Positions 18,162-27,256 of a stretch of 64,000 bases of DNA are shown here, one piece after another (the first letter of the stretch is position 1; every line of letters begins with the position of its first letter). The stretch is from NCBI GenBank assembly GCA_963700865.1, contig CAVOZC010000018.1, positions 1,488,001-1,552,000 of the forward strand, written 5' to 3'. The notes beneath the pieces were generated by a model that ran no database searches, was not told the origin of the DNA, and saw only the letters and a list, made by a program, of their open reading frames with translations. A program made the translations under genes and the position numbers. This DNA is from CAVOGJ01 sp963700865. Lineage in GTDB: Bacteria; Planctomycetota; Planctomycetia; Pirellulales; Pirellulaceae.

Positions 18162-18710
18162 TCAGGAGGCGCCGCCGTTGCTGGGGGCGCTGGCGAAATC
18201 GGCAATGCCCTGCCCCAGCGTATAGCCACCCAGCATGCCCGAGAGCACACCAATCAGGGCGCTCGTGACCAGCAATGTCGGGTCGGTGTCGCCGCCGGGT
18301 GTCAGCAGCTGCGACGCCATGATGCCGACGGCGACGCCCGTCCCACCCGAGAGCACGATCGAAACCAGAAGCACCCACTGTCGCTTGGCCTGCTTGGTGA
18401 CATAACCGACGAAGGCGGCGAGCGGGCCGATCAGGCTGCCGGGAACCAGGCCGCAAATGGCCCCGGCAATGGCGGCGAGCACTTCGGTCACCAGAAACTG
18501 GTCGAAACGCGCGACGTCGAGCACTTGCCAACCGAGCAGCGCCGAGCTGGTCAGGCCCAGCAGCACCGAGCCGCCCGCGCCGAAGGAGCCTCCGAAGAGG
18601 ATGCCGGCCCACAGCCCGAACACGAGTTGTGCGAACAGCCCATGGTCCACCGAGATCGTGTGACTCTCCGTGGCCGTGGCCCGCGGACTGGCGTACGGAT
18701 TGCGATTCAT
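18162..18710 (-). CDS. NPYxSP-type integral membrane protein, function unknown
   Basis: About 182 residues. It begins MNRNPYASPRAT, the short Asn-Pro-Tyr N-terminus found on many planctomycete membrane proteins, then has four or five hydrophobic segments (LFAQLVFGLWAGILFGGSF, VLLGLTSSALLGW, VLAAIAGAICGLV, WVLLVSIVLSGGTGVAVGI, LLVTSALIGVLSGMLGGY) rich in small residues. The start ATG overlaps the folP stop as ATGA, so translation is probably coupled to folP. No known family or active site can be named. Confidence 0.75.
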   Translation of the reverse strand: MNRNPYASPRATATESHTISVDHGLFAQLVFGLWAGILFGGSFGAGGSVLLGLTSSALLGWQVLDVARFDQFLVTEVLAAIAGAICGLVPGSLIGPLAAFVGYVTKQAKRQWVLLVSIVLSGGTGVAVGIMASQLLTPGGDTDPTLLVTSALIGVLSGMLGGYTLGQGIADFASAPSNGGAS

Positions 18711-19580
18711 GGGAACGGGCCCGGCTGGGGGCTCGGAAGTCCGCCGGCGGCGGCAAAGCCGAGCAGGGTCTGCCGCACGGCAGCGACGTTGTGTACGCGG
18801 AGGACCTGCACGCCTTGCGCGGCCAGGGCCGCCGCGGCACCAGCCGTGACGAACGTGCGATCGGCGTCCAGGTTGTTCATGAGTTTGCCCAGGAACCCTT
18901 TGTTGGAATGTCCCACCAGCAGCGGCTGCCCGAGGGCGTGGAAGGCATGGCAACCGGCCATGAGATCCAAGTTGTGTTGACGCGTTTTGCCAAAGCCGAT
19001 GCCCGGGTCCAGGCAGATGCGGTCGGCGCTCGATCCCGGCCGCGACCAGGGCGTCCGTACGATGTTTCAGATAGGCAGCGACTTCGGCGATTACGTCCTG
19101 ATACGCAGGCGAGTCCTGCATGGTTTGCGGGGTGCCCTGCATATGCATCACACAAACTCCGGCGGCCGCTGCTCGGGCCACATCCACCATCCCTGGATCC
19201 CCCTCCAGGCCCGTGATGTCGTTAATGATCTCGGCCCCCGCGTCGAGGCAGGCTCGGGCCACCGACGCCTTGGAGGTGTCGATCGATACCGGAGTGGCCA
19301 CTTGCCGACAGACGCCCCGGACCACCGGTAACACGCGTCGAAGTTCTTCTTCAGCAGTCACCGGAGACGCGTAGGGTCGCGTACTCTCGCCGCCAATGTC
19401 GAGCAGATCGGCCCCCTGGTCGACCAGCGTCAGGGCTTGGTCGATCGCCGCGGAGGCATCCAGGAACCTGCCGCCGTCAAAAAAACTATCCGGCGTTACG
19501 TTGACGATCCCCATCAGACGCGGGAATTGCCCGAAGGTGAGCGTACGGGTCCGTAAACGCCATGCGGATCGCCGCGGCAT
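18707..19580 (-). CDS. folP: Dihydropteroate synthase, one frame change
   Basis: Makes dihydropteroate from p-aminobenzoate and the pterin pyrophosphate in folate synthesis. LMGIVNVTPDSFFDGG, DIGGESTRPYA, PVSIDTSKASVA and IINDITGLEGD are all present in one frame. Near 19025-19035 the frame changes by one extra base, and the next frame resumes with ICLDPGIGFGKT, then LLVGHSNKGFLG and VLRVHNVAAVRQTL, completing the TIM barrel. Total length (about 290) is normal. The start is uncertain: ATG 19580 places 22 residues before the first motif; ATG 19628 is an alternative. The stop overlaps the next gene start (ATGA). The gap to lptE upstream is about 170 bases. Confidence 0.88.
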
Positions 19581-19750
19581 GGGGTCAGCGCCCGGATGAG
19601 TGTCGGCGGCACCAGGGAATGGAAACATGGGGCGGAGCACTCCGTGATCCCGGGGTGATGGCGTGTCGCCGACCGGCGCGGCGAACCGCTGGCATGTCAG
19701 CGGATGGGGGCGGCGCGAGCCTCTCATAGCGAACGCGGTTCACCGCCAAT

Positions 19751-20323
19751 CTACCATGGGACTTCCATGCGGGCCACGATCAACTCGGCCAACCGCTCAA
19801 TGGCGGCCTGAGTTGCGGATTCCCGTGACATGCCACCTTCGGGAACAAAGTGAACGGCTTGCGAGATGTTCACCAAATCGGCCGAGACGGGCATGATATG
19901 CGGATCGGTGAGGGGGAACCCGCGACGATCGCGCCAGCTGATCTCGATATTGAACTCCAACTCAATATCGCGGAGTTCGTCGTTGAAATTCTCAACGATG
20001 GCATGCTTGTAGTCGGTGAGGATGACACCGGTCAAAACACTATCCGCCCTGTCCTCGGGTACGACCTTGTAGGGAGTTTTCAGCTCTATTTCCTTAACGA
20101 CCGCTTCGGTCAGCCGCTCCCCCAGTGCTCGGCGGAAGCTATCCGACCTGAAGACGGGGACGGCGACGGTCACGATATCGGGCCGATAGAGCGTTCCATT
20201 CCCCAGCCGATAGGACGCGCAGCCGCACGCGGCCAGGCTGATGATCAGCCCTGCCAGGAGGCTGCGCTGCAACGGCACGCGTCGTGAGCCCACAGGAGGT
20301 TGCCGATGTTGGATGGCCATCAT
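19751..20323 (-). CDS. lptE: LPS-assembly lipoprotein LptE
   Basis: About 190 residues. A signal ending in the lipobox LAACGC predicts an outer-membrane lipoprotein. The body YRLGNGTLYRPDIVTVAVPVF and ALGERLTEAVVKEIELKTPYKVV follows the LptE/DUF4136-like pattern: a short strand, a helix, then 'DSVLTGVILTD' and the FNIEISWRD strand. LptE partners LptD in placing lipopolysaccharide in the outer leaflet; its presence supports a true outer membrane here. Two adjacent ATG codons (20323, 20320) follow a GTG (20335); none has a clear ribosome binding site. It lies 42 bases after bamD and probably shares its transcript. Confidence 0.85.
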   Translation of the reverse strand: MMAIQHRQPPVGSRRVPLQRSLLAGLIISLAACGCASYRLGNGTLYRPDIVTVAVPVFRSDSFRRALGERLTEAVVKEIELKTPYKVVPEDRADSVLTGVILTDYKHAIVENFNDELRDIELEFNIEISWRDRRGFPLTDPHIMPVSADLVNISQAVHFVPEGGMSRESATQAAIERLAELIVARMEVPW

Positions 20324-20365
20324 GGGGTCCCGCACTAGCCAACGCCATCCTCACCAGATCGGCGT

Positions 20366-21499
20366 TTAGCGAACTTTCGTATCCACGGTATCCCGCGCCA
20401 GCAGGGGCTTGGCGGGTGCCTCGTCGGGGAACAGGTTGGCCAGCCACTCCATCGGCTGATCGGGGACGGATGGTAGCCCACCAATGGCAGCCAGACGGCT
20501 CTCCGATTCCAGCGCCAAATTCGTATCCGAATAACTTTGGACCACTTCCTGGTAGTAAATCTTTGCCGCTCCGAATTCCTTGCGGCGATCGTAGAATTGG
20601 GCGAGGGAGTACTCGCGGTTGGCTTTCTTCAGGCGTACCTCTTTGTAGGCCTTTTCGAGATATTCCCGCTGCGGTTCGGATTCCTGAGGATAGAGTTGCA
20701 CCATCGATTTGATGATCGACTCGGCATCGTCGAGTGAGCCAGAATCATAGTCGGGACCAGAGTACATCATCATCTTGCATTTCAGTCCGAGCATGTGGGC
20801 CTGGAATTGGTGCTCGCTCTTCGGGAAATTGTCACGTACGTCGGTGAACAGGACATCCGCCGCCCAGTATTTTTCCCGTTCAAAATTGGCGACGCCGGCA
20901 GCCATGGTGGCATCATCCGCGAGCTTTCCGGTGGGGTCATCAAAGCGAATCTTGTCGAAGAGCCGGATGGCATGACCGAAGGTGTCGGTCGCAGGTCGGC
21001 TGCCTTGCGAGAATTTCGGCAGCCACTGGTTGCCTTTTGCTTCCGTCAGTCCCAGCCAGTATTCCGCGATGCGAAACCGCCGCTGATCGACGCGGTCCAT
21101 ATGCCGCGTCAGCGGATATTTCTTCACCAGCCGATCCATGGCTTCGCTCGCCTTGACATAGTGGTCCGCGAAAAAGAGTGATTCAGCCGTCATGAGCAAG
21201 GCATCTTCTTCCAGCGGTGTACCGGGTGATCGCTTGGCGGCTTCGAAATACTTCTTGGCGGCCTCCTTGAACGACTCGGTTCGTTCTTCTCCTTCTTTTT
21301 CCGCGGCCGCGGTAAATAACTGCTCGCCCTGATTGAAATAACCGCGGGCTGCGTCTTCGTCAGGTGGCGGTCCCTGCACAACTTGTTTCAACGATGCCGC
21401 CCACGATTCCGGAGCGGTCGCGGCTTTGGGCGTGGAGCTGCAGCCAGCAATGAGCAAACACAGCATCGGGACGATGAGCGAAATGCCGGGCCGAACCAT
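20366..21499 (-). CDS. bamD: Outer-membrane assembly lipoprotein BamD-like (TPR)
   Basis: About 377 residues. A lipoprotein signal with lipobox LLIAGC is followed by TPR helices typical of BamD/YfiO: GYFNQGEQLFTAAAEKE, ALLMTAESLFFADHYVKASEAMDRLVKKYPLT, then DDATMAAGVANFEREKYWAADVLFTDVRDNFPKSEHQFQAHMLGL. It should act in the BAM complex that inserts beta-barrel proteins. It is longer than proteobacterial BamD, with an extra C-terminal TPR region. ATG 21499 is chosen because GAGGG lies six bases upstream and the signal peptide starts there. It is followed by lptE, so outer-membrane protein and LPS assembly are co-located. Confidence 0.82.
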   Translation of the reverse strand: MVRPGISLIVPMLCLLIAGCSSTPKAATAPESWAASLKQVVQGPPPDEDAARGYFNQGEQLFTAAAEKEGEERTESFKEAAKKYFEAAKRSPGTPLEEDALLMTAESLFFADHYVKASEAMDRLVKKYPLTRHMDRVDQRRFRIAEYWLGLTEAKGNQWLPKFSQGSRPATDTFGHAIRLFDKIRFDDPTGKLADDATMAAGVANFEREKYWAADVLFTDVRDNFPKSEHQFQAHMLGLKCKMMMYSGPDYDSGSLDDAESIIKSMVQLYPQESEPQREYLEKAYKEVRLKKANREYSLAQFYDRRKEFGAAKIYYQEVVQSYSDTNLALESESRLAAIGGLPSVPDQPMEWLANLFPDEAPAKPLLARDTVDTKVR

Positions 21500-21715
21500 G
21501 AAGAACCCTCGGATCCGAGCGCACGCGGCGTCCCGGACATTCGTAAGACGTAGTGACAAGTCGCGGAAGAGTAGGAAAGCTCGCGGAATGCGGTCAAGCC
21601 CATTCGCGTCGAAAGGGGGATCCGCGAGTCGGACAACCGCCAAGGGGCCCGCGGGAAAGCGGTCACCTGCTGGCGCCGCTACCACCAGCCGGGATGATGC
21701 GGCTGGTGCAAATCC

Positions 21716-22789
21716 TCAATCGCCCGAGGGTGCGAGGGCCATGGCCGGTTGATCTTCAGCCTCGGCGGCGGCATCCGCTTGTCGGTTGTCTTCCATTAAG
21801 GCTTGCATTTCCCGGCGGCTGAACCCATACACGATGACGCCTATGGCAGCAACGATCAGCGAAACCACGCGCAATACGATTGCCACGGCCACACCCGACT
21901 CGATATCGCCGCCGCCCGCGGGGATCGCCTGATACAGTTCGGTGTAGGCCGCCTCAAAGGTCCCGAGGCCGCCGGGAGAGAGCGGCAACGTGCCGACCGC
22001 GCCCGCAATGTTCCAAATCACCAGTTGTTCCCCAAAATTGGGCGGATGGTCCGATACGCCGGCCGCGGCGAAGAAAGCGGACGTGGCCAGCAGGCAGTGG
22101 CTGATCATGGCCGAGCCGACGGCGATCACAAAGCTGATGCGATGCTGGCGATACAAGCGCACGGCATGTTCCGCCCGCAACAGGACGCCGCAGACGGTGG
22201 GGAACCGTCGCAGCAACGACCGCAGCGGTCGCGTTGTGGCTTGTGTCCAAAGGAGTCCCACGACGACAAAACACGCCATTGCCGTGACCACGAAACAGCT
22301 GATGGCGACCGGATGCAACTGCGGCGGCAATCGGTCCCAGCCGAGCCATACGAAGGCCAGGCACGTGACGAGCAACAGGCCGAACATTCCGACCGCTCGA
22401 TCGATGAAGACCGTGGCAATCGCCTCCGGACGTCGTTGCGGTTGTTCCCGCGCGAGGAAGACGGCCTTGAAGAGGTCCCCACCAACGGCCCCCAGGGACA
22501 AAAATTGGAGGAAGAAGCCGACAAACCCCAGCCGCAACGCATCCAGGAAGCGAAATGGGAGAGCCAGGGCGCGGACCAGGATAAACCATCTCCAAAAGGT
22601 CAGCACGATGGCCGCCAGGTAGGGGATCACGGCCAGGGCGAGCCTGGGGAGATTTTCGCTGCGGAACATACGTCGCAGCTGATCGGGGTCGTCGACGGCG
22701 GAACCCAGCCGATGCGCGATCCAGCCCAAAGCCAGCAGGGGAACGAGCAGGCGGAGAAGGGTGGTCAAGCGACGCATTGCACAGCCCAT
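21716..22789 (-). CDS. Flippase-like / lysylphosphatidylglycerol synthase TM-region protein (UPF0104)
   Basis: About 357 residues with seven or eight membrane helices. The family motif region FFLQFLSLGAVGGDLFKAVFLARE (residues about 92-115) and VFIDRAVGMFGLLLVTCLA, then the C-terminal LPLSPGGLGTFEAAY, are the conserved parts of the AglD/MprF N-terminal flippase-like family. It probably moves a polyprenyl- or phospholipid-linked substrate across the cytoplasmic membrane; the substrate is not given by sequence. It is about 215 bases upstream of bamD on the same strand and may share an envelope transcript. The C-terminal 25 residues are acidic and disordered. Confidence 0.85.
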   Translation of the reverse strand: MGCAMRRLTTLLRLLVPLLALGWIAHRLGSAVDDPDQLRRMFRSENLPRLALAVIPYLAAIVLTFWRWFILVRALALPFRFLDALRLGFVGFFLQFLSLGAVGGDLFKAVFLAREQPQRRPEAIATVFIDRAVGMFGLLLVTCLAFVWLGWDRLPPQLHPVAISCFVVTAMACFVVVGLLWTQATTRPLRSLLRRFPTVCGVLLRAEHAVRLYRQHRISFVIAVGSAMISHCLLATSAFFAAAGVSDHPPNFGEQLVIWNIAGAVGTLPLSPGGLGTFEAAYTELYQAIPAGGGDIESGVAVAIVLRVVSLIVAAIGVIVYGFSRREMQALMEDNRQADAAAEAEDQPAMALAPSGD

Positions 22790-22897
22790 CTTTGCAAACC
22801 GGGAATTGCCATGTCAACCTTCGTCGGCTGGGGACGCGGCCGGTCTACCGTCCCCTGGAGTCGCCGCGGGCCGCGTGCTGCCGACCGATTTCGCCCG

Positions 22898-22926
22898 TTG
22901 ACACTCCGATCCGTGACTGATACGGT
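22898..22926 (+). promoter_or_regulatory. Sigma-70 promoter of tRNA-Ala
   Basis: Perfect TTGACA (22898-22903), a 17-base spacer and TACGGT (22921-22926), with the tRNA 5' end ten bases downstream at 22937. The placement is right for transcription starting just before the mature end, although the -10 is poor. Confidence 0.6.
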
Positions 22927-22936
22927 TTATCGCTCC

Positions 22937-23009
<73 letters not shown>

Positions 23010-23122
23010 CTTCTCCGCGGGCATTCCCACCCCTGCTCTTTTCCCGTTCCTGTTCCCGCAGTACCGTTTCGCCGCGGGTCTGTCGATGCGCGGCACCCTA
23101 CCCGCGCGGTGTGCTCATGGGA

Positions 23123-24070
23123 TCAGTCCAGGCCGGGAATATTGTAGTCCGCCGGGTCGGGAGCGATCGACGGTCCAGCCGCGGCGGCTGGCTGCGTCCG
23201 TGTCGTTTCCAAGAATTCGGCTCGTCGCACCTGGCCCACCGGCGCATGATCTCCCGGTTCGGGCGCGGAACCACTCTGCAGTTGGATGCGGCGCGTCACG
23301 GCTGGCGTCGGGGCCATCCCGTCTGACCGTTGAGCCGTGGGACGGCTATCCGATCGCATGGCCACGCGGTCGCGTGGTTGGTTACCCAGACTTGCCAGCA
23401 TGTCGCGGGCGGGGGTGAGTGATGGATCGAGTTGCAGTGCCATCCGCAAGTGTTCGGCGGCCTCTGGATGGCGTCCACGTTGTGCCAGCAGGAAGCCCAA
23501 ATTGAACTCGCCGATCGCGTCACCATGCACATCCCGCAGGATCGCCAGGGCGTCGTTCAGCCGATTGGATTCGATCAGTACGGTCGCCAGGTTGTTGCGG
23601 TATCGCTTGCTGAACGGAGCTGCCTGGACCGCTTGGCCGAGTACCTCGATGGCCCCGGAAATGTCTCCCTTGCGAGCGAGGCATAATCCCAGGTCGTTCA
23701 GCGAAAGTGGCTCGTTTGGATACAACATCAAGACTTGCTGATACGTGCGAATGGCGCCGTCCAGATCTCCGCCCCGATGTTCGGCGCGGGCCAGGCTGAT
23801 CATGGCTTGCCAGTTGGATGGATTCAGCTGGAGTGCCCGCTGGTAGAGCTGCACGGCGGCCGGCAACTGGCCTTGTTTTTCCAATTCGGTGGCCTGTCGT
23901 AACAGACCCAGGACATCCCCGTGAGGAGTCGTGGGAGCCATGTTCATTGACCCCTGGTTGAGCACCGGCCCCGCGATATAGGGGTTGGGTATCGGCTGGG
24001 CCAGCAAGTGCTGATCTCCGTGGCCTGCCATCAGTAGGATGGTGGTCGCAATCGTCAGGGGAATCCGCAT
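23123..24070 (-). CDS. Exported TPR-repeat protein
   Basis: About 315 residues. A signal peptide (RIPLTIATTILLMAGHGDQHLLA) is followed by about five TPR units between residues 50 and 215, e.g. LLRQATELEKQGQLPAAVQLYQRALQLNP broken here as LPAAVQLYQRALQLNPSNW, GAIRTYQQVLMLYPNEP, AIEVLGQAVQAAPFSKRYRNNLA and AAEHLRMALQLDPSLTPA. The last 90 residues are Pro/Arg/Ala-rich and probably disordered. It is likely a periplasmic scaffold; no partner can be named. GAGGGAAAGG lies a few bases before the ATG. Confidence 0.85.
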   Translation of the reverse strand: MRIPLTIATTILLMAGHGDQHLLAQPIPNPYIAGPVLNQGSMNMAPTTPHGDVLGLLRQATELEKQGQLPAAVQLYQRALQLNPSNWQAMISLARAEHRGGDLDGAIRTYQQVLMLYPNEPLSLNDLGLCLARKGDISGAIEVLGQAVQAAPFSKRYRNNLATVLIESNRLNDALAILRDVHGDAIGEFNLGFLLAQRGRHPEAAEHLRMALQLDPSLTPARDMLASLGNQPRDRVAMRSDSRPTAQRSDGMAPTPAVTRRIQLQSGSAPEPGDHAPVGQVRRAEFLETTRTQPAAAAGPSIAPDPADYNIPGLD

Positions 24071-24206
24071 GGCACCTTTCCCTCAATCATGGGAACGAGC
24101 GAGGCGATGTGCATCCATCGCCTCGCCCTCGATCGTTCTTCGATATTGACTACTGGCGGCGCGGAACGCCCGGCCCAGCAGGTCCACCCTCGCGGGTAGC
24201 CATCCG

Positions 24207-24755
24207 CTAGTTGGTCGTCATCGCGCCATTCATTTGTGGCAGCCGTGGCGCCGGCATCGAGTTCTGGAATTGCGTATTGATGGTGGCGATATCCTCGGCG
24301 GGCCAACCACGCGGCGGAATGTAAACCCGCCGGATTTCCGGCAGCGTTCCGTCGATGGTAAAGAGGGCCGCCGCATTTTGTACCGAATCAACACGATTTG
24401 CGGTCGATTTTTCGTCGTTCCCGGTGACCACGAACAGCGTGCGGAACTCCTGCGGATGTTGCAGCAAAATCTGCTGAACTTTCATGCGTCCCGCCTCGGT
24501 CAATTCATCGGTGTTGGGGTCAAAGTGGAAGGCCGTCAGCGTACTTTGCTGACACCAGCCATTTTGCCGCATCAAATCAAAAATATGGCAACTGGCGATG
24601 CGATCGTGATTGATCCACGGCTGTGGCCAGGCGCTATTGCGATGGAAATCGAGTACGCAGCGGTGGTGAAATTCTTCCCAGCCAGCGTGCGCGGTTTGCA
24701 TGGACATCACAGCGAGCAGTACGCCGCTCGTCAGGATGAGGAATTTGCGACTCAT
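24207..24755 (-). CDS. Exported hypothetical protein
   Basis: About 182 residues. A signal peptide with a clear AHA cleavage site (SRKFLILTSGVLLAVMSMQTAHA) is followed by a mature protein beginning GWEEFHHRCVLDFHRNSAWPQPW. The central part TAFHFDPNTDELTEAGRMKVQQIL resembles the beta-strand/helix of OmpA-like periplasmic domains (FDPNTDELTEAG, LTVVTGNDE-like), but I cannot assign it firmly. The C-terminal tail is Pro/Asn-rich (NSMPAPRLPQMNGAM). The gene lies 130 bases upstream of the TPR gene on the same strand, so the two may be expressed together. Confidence 0.75.
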   Translation of the reverse strand: MSRKFLILTSGVLLAVMSMQTAHAGWEEFHHRCVLDFHRNSAWPQPWINHDRIASCHIFDLMRQNGWCQQSTLTAFHFDPNTDELTEAGRMKVQQILLQHPQEFRTLFVVTGNDEKSTANRVDSVQNAAALFTIDGTLPEIRRVYIPPRGWPAEDIATINTQFQNSMPAPRLPQMNGAMTTN

Positions 24756-24892
24756 GACTACACTCTCCGGTTTGTTGGGTCAAACGGGATGCACCGGTTG
24801 CGGGTGTCCATCGGATGGTATCGGCAGCCGAGTGTTTGATCTGGCGTCGAATGTGGAAATCCGCGCGGATTGGCTGGCTGGCGATACTGACG

Positions 24893-25418
24893 CTAGCCTT
24901 GCTGCATCCGCTGCCAGGGTCCCCAGAGCCCGACGATGGTCTTGGCGTCGCGGATCGCGCCCTGCCTGACCAGGTCACGGGCGTCCGCCAGGCTCAGGAT
25001 GAGATTCTCAATCTGCTCCCCCGCCTCCCGCCGCGGCCGGGCTGCCTCGAGTTTCGTGGCCACGAAGAGCACCATTTTTTCGTCGAGGATGCCAGGCGCC
25101 GCATAGAATTCGGCGACTTGCCGCAGCGAACCGGCCACAAAGCCGGTTTCCTCCTCCAATTCCCGGGCCGCCGTTTCCCGCGGCGACTCGTGCGGTTCGC
25201 GCGTTCCGGCTGGTAGCTCAATGAGTGTCTGCCCCACCGAACCGCGGTAATTGCGGATGAGGCACACTTGTTCGTCGGCTGAGCAACGGGAGAATCACGA
25301 CCGATCCAGGATGCCTCACGACGTCCCGCTGGTGGGGCGTTCCGTCGGGCAGCTGGTAGCGAATCCGTTCGACGGAGAAGCGATCGCAATCAAGCAGTCG
25401 TTCGGTGGGGAGGGGCAT
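24893..25418 (-). CDS. NUDIX hydrolase (ADP-ribose pyrophosphatase-like), one frame change
   Basis: About 175 residues across one frame change. The full Nudix box is present: G-TREPH-E-SPRETAA-RELEEETGF, preceded by QTLIELPAGT and followed by AEFYAAPGILDEKMVLFVAT, as in ADP-ribose/ADP-sugar pyrophosphatases. It should hydrolyse a nucleoside diphosphate linked to a sugar in the cytoplasm, using Mg. The N-terminal part (VERIRYQLPDGTPHQRDVVRHPGSV, in parts) is read from ATG 25418; at 25280 one extra base breaks the frame, after which ADEQVCLIRNYRG continues. Removing that base restores a normal NUDIX N-terminus. AAAGGG lies nine bases before the ATG. Confidence 0.85.
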
Positions 25419-25650
25419 CGACTCGACCCTTTCCTGGCCGGTCTGCGTACAGGGGGTACCCGCCGGGTGTTTGCAACGCGGAGCGTTGCCACGAAGATGC
25501 GGATGGTGTCGTGGGCATACTATCAGATGGGATGCCGCGAGGGAAATCGTTGAAGGCGGGGGAAAGCGGTGATAGGATGAAGGAGGTCCGCGCCCTGGCG
25601 ACTTGCCGGGTACGCACTCGGGTTCCTACCAGTTGCTGCCGGGTGAATTG

Positions 25651-26706
25651 ATGGTGTATCGCGACGTATGGAGCATGGGACTGGGCCGTTGGCGGGGCGT
25701 CCATGTGCGGCTGCACATTTTCTTTGTCCTGTTCGCCGTCATGACGGCCTATCTGGCTTGGCTGGAACGCGACTCAGATCCGGGGCTCATGTGGTTGGCC
25801 TTGCTCAGCATTCTGATTCTGTTCTTGAGTGTCATGGTGCATGAAGTCGGGCATCTGTTGGCCGTCCGCCGCCTGGGTGGGCACATGGATTCGCTTGTTC
25901 CCGGCCCGTTAGGAGGACTGCGGCCGGCGCGGGTGGCTCGCGATCCGCAAAGCGAACTTCTGGCTACGATGGCCGGTCCGGCGGCCACCTTGGGCGTGGT
26001 CTTACTCTGCACCATGACGATTGCCATCAGCAATCCCTCCTCGCTCTCCGGCATGTTTCAGCTGTTGACCCCTGATATTCTTGACGGTAGACCGTCGCAT
26101 AAGATTGGCTTCTCGGAGATTGTGCGGCTGACGGGTTGGATCAACTGGTGGTTGCTGGTTGTCAATTCCATTCCGGTGTTTCCCTTCGACGGCGGGCGGG
26201 CACTCGCGTCGTTTCTGCAGGTGGTGATGCCGCGGATGAGTCATGAGCGGGCGGTGGCGTCGGTCGCCACATTCGCCCGGCTGGTCGCCTTGGCTTTGTT
26301 CTTGGTGGCGTTTTTGTTACGTGATGCCCTGCCCCATGCGATGGTCCCCACGTGGTTGGCGTTGGTCCTGCTCTCGGTGTTTGTGTTCTTCAGTGCCCGC
26401 GTGGAAGAGACACAGCTGGAAGCAGACGAGGAAGAGGAGCTCTTCGGGTATGATTTTTCGCAAGGCTACACCAGTCTTGAACGCAGCAGCCAGCCTTCGC
26501 CCCCCCCCGCGGGCCCGATCACGCGGTGGTTGGACCGCATGAAGGAGCAACGCCGATTGCGGCTGGACGCGCGGGCCTCCGCGGAGGAGCGTGAGGCGGA
26601 TGAAATTTTGAGAAAGCTCCATCAGCAGGGCCAGGCAAGCCTTTCGCCGCGGGAACGAGCGTTGCTCAAACGCGTCAGCGCCCGCTTGAGGATGCGCGAA
26701 CGGTAG
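25651..26706 (+). CDS. M50 family site-2-type membrane metalloprotease
   Basis: About 351 residues. HEVGH within VMVHEVGHLLAVRRLGG supplies the zinc His pair and catalytic Glu, and NSIPVFPFDGGRALAS gives the second, Asp-bearing membrane motif of S2P proteases. Six or so hydrophobic segments fit the intramembrane fold. The C-terminal 120 residues are cytoplasmic, acidic then basic (EADEEEELFGYDF, RRLRLDARASAEEREADEIL). Such enzymes cut transmembrane proteins after a first cleavage; no CBS domain is seen and no substrate is evident. Start ATG 25651 is preferred to 25603 because the conserved GRWRGVHVRLHIFF lies shortly after it. Confidence 0.88.
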   Translation: MVYRDVWSMGLGRWRGVHVRLHIFFVLFAVMTAYLAWLERDSDPGLMWLALLSILILFLSVMVHEVGHLLAVRRLGGHMDSLVPGPLGGLRPARVARDPQSELLATMAGPAATLGVVLLCTMTIAISNPSSLSGMFQLLTPDILDGRPSHKIGFSEIVRLTGWINWWLLVVNSIPVFPFDGGRALASFLQVVMPRMSHERAVASVATFARLVALALFLVAFLLRDALPHAMVPTWLALVLLSVFVFFSARVEETQLEADEEEELFGYDFSQGYTSLERSSQPSPPPAGPITRWLDRMKEQRRLRLDARASAEEREADEILRKLHQQGQASLSPRERALLKRVSARLRMRER

Positions 26707-26746
26707 CGGTATCCGACGCGGATGGGGAGAGCAAGCGGCTGGTAAC

Positions 26747-27235
26747 ATGGCCCGGCAAGAACACCCCAGGGAAGATTTGCTTCGCGACGCCACGGCGCTC
26801 CGGGAGCGGGTCGAGTTGCGGTGCGAACAACCACCCGAAATCTGGATCGTCGGATTTCGTAAGTGCGGCGCGGCCAGTTTCTTCCGCGGGGAAGACCCGG
26901 TCATTCACTTCAACGCACAAGGCGAGTTGCGACGGCTGTACCTCGAGGGGCTGCTCTACAAGGCCGAGCAAGGCGCCTGGGTGCAGCTGCGCCGACAGCC
27001 TGCCGCGGGGAAATCTTTGCTGCTCCGGTTGCCGCTCAGCCAGCGCGAGTCGCAGGCGATCGTCGCGCGGGTCACGTCGGATTTGCAGCGGCTGGCCGGG
27101 CAACTTGACGCTTCCGCCGTTCACATGCTGCGCGTCGTGCCAGCGCAGGTGGATGTTCGCCAGCGGGTGGCCCGTTGGTTGCGAACGCGGCTATCAGAAC
27201 CACTGACGGTTGCGTCACGTCCGCACGTGGCGTAG
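26747..27235 (+). CDS. Conserved hypothetical cytosolic protein
   Basis: About 162 residues, no signal or membrane segment. Features: EDLLRDATALRERVELRC at the start, GFRKCGAASFFRGEDPVIHFNAQGELRRLYLEG in the middle, and SLLLRLPLSQRESQ before an Arg-rich helix. I recall proteins of this pattern in other planctomycetes but know no function. It follows the site-2 protease by 40 bases on the same strand and is probably cotranscribed with it. High Arg and Glu content suggests a soluble basic/acidic helix bundle with a small beta-sheet. Confidence 0.7.
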   Translation: MARQEHPREDLLRDATALRERVELRCEQPPEIWIVGFRKCGAASFFRGEDPVIHFNAQGELRRLYLEGLLYKAEQGAWVQLRRQPAAGKSLLLRLPLSQRESQAIVARVTSDLQRLAGQLDASAVHMLRVVPAQVDVRQRVARWLRTRLSEPLTVASRPHVA

Positions 27236-27256
27236 CAGGATCGCGAGTGGCGGCAC

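Noticed and set aside
17808..18268. Low-complexity frames RTRNGE and SALATA
   Set aside because: They translate the 18-bp tandem array and stop at its ends; no ribosome binding site or homologue-like sequence.
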